Virus record (IMG/VR): IMGVR_UViG_3300030051_000020
Span: 1-33,563 of that record
Source of the DNA: a virus
DNA: 33,563 nucleotides
Strand: one strand, 5' to 3'
The translations under genes were made by a program, and so were the position numbers. The notes below the pieces were generated by a model. It was not told the origin of the DNA and searched no databases. It saw nothing but the letters and a program-made list of their open reading frames with translations. Numbering within the stretch: position 1 is the stretch's first letter; each line of letters opens with the position of its first letter. This document shows, in pieces, positions 30,201 through 33,563 of this stretch.

Positions 30201-31199
30201 TTCGGCCCGGCAGGCCCGCTTGTGAACCAGTTCATGGGTTTCCAAATTCGCATGACCGAGATGCTCTACCGCGAGGCGGACAAGGCGTTCAAGGGCGACC
30301 CGGCCGCGCGCAGTTTCATGCTCGGGCATCTGGCGGCCACCACGGCGCTGGCGGGCACCCTCGGGCTACCCTTCGTGGGTGTCGCGGCGAGCGTCTATGA
30401 CCGGCTGGCGGACTGGACCACGGGCCAGGATGACCACGACATCCAGGCGTCGTTCCGCAACTATCTGGCGGACACGTTCGGCAAGGACGCCGGAGAGATC
30501 ATCGCGCGGGGTGTTCCGCGCGCGGGCGGCATCGATCTGTCGCGTGCGGGTGAGAGCACCATCATGCCGGGGTCCACGACCATCATGATGCTCACTGAGA
30601 AGCGTAAACTGGAGGACGCGGAGAAGGACTGGCTCAAGTCGATGAGTGGGTCGGCCGTGGGCGTGGGGCTCAGCTATGCACAGGCGATCCGGGACTTCAC
30701 CAACGGCGACGTCATGAACGGCATGATCCGCGTCGCCCCGGAAGGTCTGAAGAACGTCGCGGAGGCGGTGCAACTTGGCACGCGCGGATTTGTCAGCAAA
30801 GACGGGACGCCGTTGCCGATTACCGCGAGCGCCGAGGACATCGCGCTGAAGGTGCTGGGTCTCGAAGGGTCCAAGGAGCAGGAATACAACGAGGCCAAGC
30901 GTGTCGAGAGTGGCGAGCGGAACCTCTCGGAAATCCGTTCGCAGAACATCACGCAGCATCTGCTGGTGGCAGAGCAGCGTGGAGATCAGGGCATGTTCCA
31001 GCGCTGGGAGCGCGCGAGCCAGGACTTCCAGCGAGATCATCCAGGGCAGCTGCCGCCCATCGCGGGGTTCGGACAGGCCATGCAGGAGCAGATGATGAAC
31101 GCCGCGATGGCGCGCGCTCTGAACACACCCCTCGGAGTTGCCCCGCGTAATCTCGCGGCTCGGGGCATGACGACGTTTGGAAACTTCCGTGACCAGTGA
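24201..31199 (+). CDS. Giant virion/ejection protein with metallopeptidase-like motif, 2332 aa
   Basis: ATG at 24201. Residues 1-290 have glycine/alanine-rich segments (AGFIGAGMLTGGGADLLGAG, LFGGAIGHLA) that could insert into membrane. About 300-960 are proline/alanine-rich and charged, with an internal duplication VDVxKLTRATxGGxFT near residues 787 and 864. Near residue 1157 lies HEAVH, followed by NPKEMVAEALTNPAFRDFL with a possible third zinc-ligand glutamate, the pattern of the zincin-like domain in large phage polyvalent proteins. The remaining 1100 residues are mostly helical with conserved-looking segments (MSPAYFVTLMTQIPSLSLPR). Such giant proteins of podovirus-like phages are carried in the head and injected with DNA. 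No RNA polymerase motifs or lysozyme motif were recognised. Confidence 0.8.
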   Translation: MADFLSGSTPALPSFSNYAPIPAPAAPTDQSNWLTAGLGAGAYGALSDVGSAGEAAGKLLGAQGFADKARAFADQQRATAATYARPDLEGSWSPTGWAYGAAKALPSLAGFIGAGMLTGGGADLLGAGAGAARLASMAGAGAVALPQAVGQNVQTNEDYTGAPITSADAAKAVALGIPEAALQSIVPGKLEALLNKGVSAGMLSGALHMGGYQAAVGAATTGLTQLMGDPARGFASRANEIMQSAISGGIGGALFGGAIGHLAKTPVPELLNNPDALEAATSAPLGLPAPAAPKLLTDQSVISMGDQSQPPVDPITQLKPQDLMREFMNLRKDPTQDPDRFQALGEEIARRNGEQQKATPDVVSSGSTQMVPVETGREVEPFEAPNTALTDPRSTPPAPPSNALEGPNIAGALPPPEAPDLRPFADAEQYPSLHLNAMRRVHSQEGGDPRLAALANQELELRAQEQNAATPRLTDANTIYGPDGTPQPTPEPVKATGQPVVTPDVIKAGPPSDIPSAPFDRESDVGVIKARSALAGDEREPLVQQEMGRRVTDATRSQADTEAQVRAVAQTGKALPKFLQGQKVVDNLDVRMAVAKEIAARQAANKPIGVQIERLDEHFGATDAMGKPLPELLGDKGAIQAATSDEPPIKRVAPQKGDIPKAYQPKFTALEKLRTALASQDMDETTRMGLLDRVDQAQSLLRVPSGVNVREANRLTEAVKTEAAAAPVKAEREATQAPPASKVAPATGDTPSPMAAEQIKKFTDLDRAPPQAAKVAPPKTQAEAKSRADVDVGKLTRATAGGDFTQAAPGASTPEQRAARQAKIAAQEAAVQKLAATPQKGEIDFSKPATPEERARQAARDAKLRAGVDVSKLTRATDGGGFTKSGTKADANAPAPRFASKATTAAVGDAEARGRDLQDALSERSKTPDRKSQEFAAYKETATRKAVARNTAPASDADLYESFRTPRDKTEMVLARGAAMQKARLEVVTKALEAAEKGDMRPLRAVKDEHFADSPLDDPRFEQDKGLWSKIAAQQEAEERLMDVVRRTRGETPRVGASGVVTQDDVDHANIVNQTNKLSESLRHIVQNGSSSERRQLAATMLEHGVDAHVRFSPIEGLRMDNDRALDPGAVVKGSYNPALGRVNLYDGSDLETTILHEAVHAATQKAIEGNTPAGREIKAIYDRLKARSPGNAAYGLSNPKEMVAEALTNPAFRDFLKGERATTGSKVLDMWQRFKNAVFTALGAGGRVRSAFDQIMDTAHRAMGENSGKGFDSESPRVVSEMLTQASAQARKTYDNFRGLLGIERLHGVNINLKSAARQVILGWNTSDHIAQDYGDKVQGIRDLLTQQGRGSVLADSIAKPLKSASIAVHALEHKVRDKVNKAMQHTILGIDIFKPWEENRQAHAPEGAKGRGLEQAARLKKAWMDAQPLANAIRRDPAAMGAYTKMHDANDFNALAKLVYHADDLVKRDYAKYGLKGFENSPFDDYHLNPALHDDPTVAKAFMQRELNQRLKSLDEFSTKLKTQLDDGNAKGDDKVKLGELARLRSPVSSLVASSQRMLKQMTDSPYFHLGREGTHFAAGEIKLDETKLPDQAAVGKLQAALEAKGFGDATVMHNAENNQVYVKLRDPAEAERARAVFEDMQRQGVFTSPVSVGRGDDLNIYKQVSPVWMKRAIEAIQSAEPDMPEGLDDVTAKRLQTAFDQQKRDARQALMDMIPDNSLTKIYQRREGVQGFNADMIHSFDTSSLSNARGLAGMVVSRDTGKAAAAIKDQIKAINRDPSLNQDQREAYTQAAHEMILREASRMTNTPSPGIDTVRKLAHAVQIGMSPAYFVTLMTQIPSLSLPRLGSTHGYLNSARELARATPMTMKIVSAMIHTKEWSSFALRQKYLEDASIPKGTVDFIMRQAANGDFNQGAFTNSIMGHDVTGLGHITHALHAASTLGLYAEMIPRVMTALAAKALHRPEQDGDLHSFVSDKVKQSQMDWSPFGNPRQAGKQGTFGPAGPLVNQFMGFQIRMTEMLYREADKAFKGDPAARSFMLGHLAATTALAGTLGLPFVGVAASVYDRLADWTTGQDDHDIQASFRNYLADTFGKDAGEIIARGVPRAGGIDLSRAGESTIMPGSTTIMMLTEKRKLEDAEKDWLKSMSGSAVGVGLSYAQAIRDFTNGDVMNGMIRVAPEGLKNVAEAVQLGTRGFVSKDGTPLPITASAEDIALKVLGLEGSKEQEYNEAKRVESGERNLSEIRSQNITQHLLVAEQRGDQGMFQRWERASQDFQRDHPGQLPPIAGFGQAMQEQMMNAAMARALNTPLGVAPRNLAARGMTTFGNFRDQ

Positions 31200-31230
31200 T
31201 ACGCTGGCGTAGGAGCACAGGAGCAGGGAT

Positions 31231-31659
31231 ATGGGCAAGGGCGCGACGTTCGACAACGATCTACTCAAACTGATCTTCAACGCGGTCAACATCGCCAACA
31301 TCGCGGATAATACCGCGACGTCGCCGCTGACGAACCTCTATCTGTCTCTGCACACAGCGGACCCGACTGCGGCGGGTAACCAGTCGTCCAGCGAGGCGTC
31401 GTACACGAGCTATGCGCGTGTCGCGGTCGCCAGGACGACTGGTGGATTTACCGTCACGGCCAACAGTGTCTCTCCAGCAGGGACGGTCTCGTTCCCCGCC
31501 TGCACGGGCGGCACCAACACGATCACGAACTTCGCGATTGGTACGGCGTCGAGCGGCACGGGCAAGATACTCTATACCGGCACCGTGACCCCGAACATCT
31601 CGGTGGCTAGCGGCGTGACGCCACAACTGACAACCGCGAGCACAGTGACCGAGAGTTGA
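31231..31659 (+). CDS. Conserved virion protein, probable tail-associated, 142 aa
   Basis: ATG at 31231, after GCAGG. Contains LYLSLHTADPTAAGNQSSSE, ASYTSYARVAVARTTGGFTV, a beta-rich threonine/glycine core and an ITNFAIGTASSGTGKILYTG end. The LY-SLHTADP and Y--YARVAVAR pattern is well known among uncharacterised phage tail or fibre-associated proteins. Beta-rich, with few charged residues in the C-terminal half. It lies between the giant protein and the lysis genes. Confidence 0.75.
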   Translation: MGKGATFDNDLLKLIFNAVNIANIADNTATSPLTNLYLSLHTADPTAAGNQSSSEASYTSYARVAVARTTGGFTVTANSVSPAGTVSFPACTGGTNTITNFAIGTASSGTGKILYTGTVTPNISVASGVTPQLTTASTVTES

Positions 31660-31674
31660 GTAGGGAGTACACTG

Positions 31675-32589
31675 ATGGACACGAATTTCCAACGCGCCCT
31701 TGCCCGCGTCCTCGTCTATGAGGGAGGCAAAGTCAACAACCCGAACGATCCGGGCGGCAAGACGAACCAGGGCGTCACGCAGCGCACCTACAACGCGTGG
31801 CTGCGCGCCCAGGGCAAGATGCCGCTCGACGTCTACAACATTCCCGACGTGGACCGCGACACTATTTACCGCACGCAGTACTGGGACACGATCCAGGGTG
31901 ACAAGCTGCCCAGCGGCGTCGATCTGGCGGTGTTCGACGCGGCGGTCAACTCAGGGCCGTCGCAGGCGGTCAAGTGGCTCCAGGCCGCGCTCAACGACCC
32001 AGGTGTCACCGCCGATGGCGTGCTGGGCGTCAAGACCATGGACGTTATCGCGGCGGTTGGCACCGAGCATGATCTCGACACGCTGATCGAGAATATCTGC
32101 TCGCATCGGCTTGCGACGCTTCAGCGGCTCTCGACGTGGAAATATTTCGGCCCTGGCTGGCACGCACGCGTCGCCAATGTCCAGAAGACGGCGCTATCCT
32201 GGGAGGACGCCGCGCCCGTGCCCATGGCCCCTGACCTGTCGGGACTTAACGGCTCGGCTAAGGCGAACGTCGCCAACATCAAGCCGCCCGTGGTCAGCCA
32301 GATCGCGGCGCATATGACCACGGCGGCTACGGGCGCAGGCACGGTGGCCTCACAGGCTGCGTCACAGGTGCAGGGTCTCCAGGACACCTTCTCATGGGTC
32401 AAGTACGTGTTCGGCGGCCTGACCTTGCTCGGCGTCGCGGCGGGCGTCATCGCGATGGTCGCCACCAAGGCGCAGGCGGCGGCGCTCGCGGGCACGTCCA
32501 CGGCGACGGTTGATCTTCAGGCGGACGCGGCGCTCCCGGCGCTCCCGGACGTCAAAGTGGCCGCGCCGGCTTCAGTGAAGGGGACGTGA
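31675..32589 (+). CDS. Endolysin, GH108 N-acetylmuramidase with C-terminal membrane segment
   Basis: 304 residues, ATG at 31675. The N-terminal GH108 motif is clear: VYEGGKVNNPNDPGGKTNQG with E16 as catalytic candidate, then TYNAW and AVFDAAVNSGPSQAVKWLQA, GVLGVKTMDVIAA of the second (peptidoglycan-binding-like) domain. It cleaves the glycan backbone. After residue 180 comes an alanine-rich linker and one strong transmembrane segment (about 244-264, YVFGGLTLLGVAAGVIAMVA), then an alanine-rich tail. A C-terminal membrane segment is unusual for a plain endolysin; it may tether the enzyme or act as a holin-like element. The spanin pair follows directly. Confidence 0.88.
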   Translation: MDTNFQRALARVLVYEGGKVNNPNDPGGKTNQGVTQRTYNAWLRAQGKMPLDVYNIPDVDRDTIYRTQYWDTIQGDKLPSGVDLAVFDAAVNSGPSQAVKWLQAALNDPGVTADGVLGVKTMDVIAAVGTEHDLDTLIENICSHRLATLQRLSTWKYFGPGWHARVANVQKTALSWEDAAPVPMAPDLSGLNGSAKANVANIKPPVVSQIAAHMTTAATGAGTVASQAASQVQGLQDTFSWVKYVFGGLTLLGVAAGVIAMVATKAQAAALAGTSTATVDLQADAALPALPDVKVAAPASVKGT

Positions 32590-32590
32590 C

Positions 32591-32860
32591 ATGCCGTTCG
32601 CGCTTCTAGGATTGGTCCCCTGGCGGGTGTGGCTCTACGCCGGGGTGATCGCAGCGGTCGGGGCTGTCGGCCTGTACGAGTGGCACAGGGTGTACCAGGA
32701 GGGTGTCAATGCTGAAATCCAGAAAATTAACGATGCGAACGCCATTGAGCAGGGTCGGGCAGACGCTGCGCAAACGACCGTGGATGGTTGTTTCAACAGT
32801 GGCGGCGCTTGGGATCGCGCTTCAGGGAAGTGCCTGCGAGATCAACCAGCCGGTCAGTAA
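32591..32860 (+). CDS. Putative inner-membrane spanin (Rz-like)
   Basis: 89 residues, ATG at 32591, one base after the endolysin stop. One N-terminal transmembrane segment (about 10-30, WRVWLYAGVIAAVGAVGLYE) followed by a short charged helix (VNAEIQKINDANAIEQGRAD) and a small C-terminal region with two cysteines. This matches an i-spanin: N-in, C-out, periplasmic coiled coil linking to an outer-membrane lipoprotein. The coil is short for the class. A second ORF is nested in another frame, as usual for spanin pairs. Confidence 0.7.
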   Translation: MPFALLGLVPWRVWLYAGVIAAVGAVGLYEWHRVYQEGVNAEIQKINDANAIEQGRADAAQTTVDGCFNSGGAWDRASGKCLRDQPAGQ

Positions 32861-32987
32861 ACCCTGCGGCGTGATCATCGACAGTCTCAAGACGGTCAAT
32901 GCGACAACTCGCGACGGTCAGCGTCGGCTCGCGGATCATTTCCAGCGCGGCCTCGCGGCAGGATGCTGGACGATTACCGCGAATTAA
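32709..32987 (+). CDS. Putative outer-membrane spanin (Rz1-like), overlapping
   Basis: 92 residues, ATG at 32709 behind an excellent AGGAGG with six-base spacing. It starts inside the i-spanin gene in another frame and extends 127 bases past it. The N-terminus is basic (MLKSRKLTMRTPLSRVGQTL, RKRPW), then a hydrophobic segment (MVVSTVAALGIALQ) ends in GSAC at C43, a lipobox-like site but without the usual L or V at position -3. A prolipoprotein that spans the periplasm to the i-spanin is the likely product. Cysteine C53 may form a disulfide. Confidence 0.65.
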   Translation: MLKSRKLTMRTPLSRVGQTLRKRPWMVVSTVAALGIALQGSACEINQPVSKPCGVIIDSLKTVNATTRDGQRRLADHFQRGLAAGCWTITAN

Positions 32988-32999
32988 GAGGTTGGTCGG

Positions 33000-33563
33000 A
33001 TGTCGTTCAAACTTCTTGACCGTGCGGTCATGTCGGTCTCGGGCACGCCTGGGACCGGCACGATCACGTTAGGGTCCGCCGCGACAGGGTTCCAGTCGTT
33101 CGCATCCGCTGGGCTGGGCAACGCCGACACGACGGCATACGTGCTCACTGACGGGTCGGCCTGGGAGATTGGTGTCGGCACCTACAACACCACGGGTCCG
33201 ACCTTCGCGCGCACCACGATCACGGCCAGCTCGAACTCCGGGTCGGCGATCACGGCAAGTTCGGCGGCGGTTGTCACCGCGACGATGCGCGCCGAGGACG
33301 TGAACTTGGTTGACCTGCTGTCCATGAGCAAGCCTGCGGGGACGTCGGATTACGCGAAGGGGGAATACATCCCGATTGCGAATGGCGCGACCGTGACGCT
33401 CTTCGATTACATGGGCGTGGGCTATATGTCGGCGTTCTCCATAGCGGTCGCTGGGGGCTCTGGTACGGTGGCCGACACGGCGACGATCAATTTCTATTTT
33501 GACGGCGCGTCCACACCGAATATCTCGATGCCGCTGAGCACGTTCTTCAACGCGAAGTACATG
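33000..33563 (+). CDS. Tail-fibre-like protein, partial (runs off the window)
   Basis: ATG at 33000 behind AGAGG; the frame stays open for 188 codons to the window end. It begins MSFKLLDRAVMSVSGTPGTG and continues with TITLGSAATGFQSFASAGLG, TTAYVLTDGSAWEIGVGTYN and a threonine/serine-rich FARTTITASSNSGSAI. This is the N-terminal pattern of many phage tail-fibre or virion-attachment proteins (a DR-----GTGT-TL----GY-TF opening and a W-IG-GTY segment). Receptor-binding parts would lie beyond the window. Directly follows the lysis genes. Confidence 0.8.
   Translation, partial: MSFKLLDRAVMSVSGTPGTGTITLGSAATGFQSFASAGLGNADTTAYVLTDGSAWEIGVGTYNTTGPTFARTTITASSNSGSAITASSAAVVTATMRAEDVNLVDLLSMSKPAGTSDYAKGEYIPIANGATVTLFDYMGVGYMSAFSIAVAGGSGTVADTATINFYFDGASTPNISMPLSTFFNAKYM

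Noticed and set aside
24201-31199. N4-like virion RNA polymerase
   Set aside because: The length is shorter than that of N4, and I saw no polymerase motifs; the capsid family alone does not imply a virion polymerase.

Overview
The window is a segment of a tailed-phage genome with a high-GC, codon-biased coding sequence. The clearest markers are an N4-gp56-type major capsid protein, a terminase large subunit, a portal of about 730 residues, a giant 2332-residue virion protein, a GH108 endolysin and an overlapping spanin pair. No tail tube, sheath or tape-measure cassette lies between the capsid genes and the lysis genes, which suggests a podovirus-like virion. The host is probably a high-GC proteobacterium (perhaps alphaproteobacterial); that is inference. 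No integrase, repressor-integrase cassette or tRNA was recognised. Replication genes are not in the window and probably lie to the left of it.

Left arm (1-13275, transcribed leftward): about 30 small, tightly packed genes, many with overlapping stop and start codons. The recognisable core is a MoxR-type AAA+ ATPase (4489-5511), a protein with a DUF2201-like HExxH metallopeptidase domain plus a VWA domain (1804-2910), and a DUF3150-like protein (470-1351). A ribbon-helix-helix protein and a tandem array of five small, probably winged-helix paralogs sit between the ATPase and VWA genes; one array member appears frameshifted. Good sigma70-like promoters read leftward at 5539-5567, 10883-10911 and 13247-13275. 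A 17-bp dyad, TGTGAC-N5-GTCACA, recurs nine times in this arm, and at two promoters it is centred exactly the same distance upstream of the -10 box.

The left arm is also full of repeats. A GC-rich dispersed element occurs both in 5' leaders and in frame inside genes, and one copy lies in a right-arm gene in sense orientation. A 33-bp tandem repeat coding an 11-residue helical unit is shared by two genes.

Middle (11461-12189 and 13211-13738): a 730-bp AT-rich island with nested inverted repeats and a terminator, two unknown leftward genes, and then a divergent intergenic region holding 4.9 copies of a 56-bp repeat directly before the putative small terminase gene.

Right arm (13739 to the end, transcribed rightward): putative small terminase, two small proteins, large terminase, portal with an overlapping out-of-frame gene, scaffold, major capsid, a putative decoration protein, head-completion candidates, the giant putative ejection protein with an HEAVH motif, a tail-associated protein, the lysis cassette, and a tail-fibre-like gene that runs off the end. 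One small leftward ORF (14632-14865) lies antisense inside this rightward arm.
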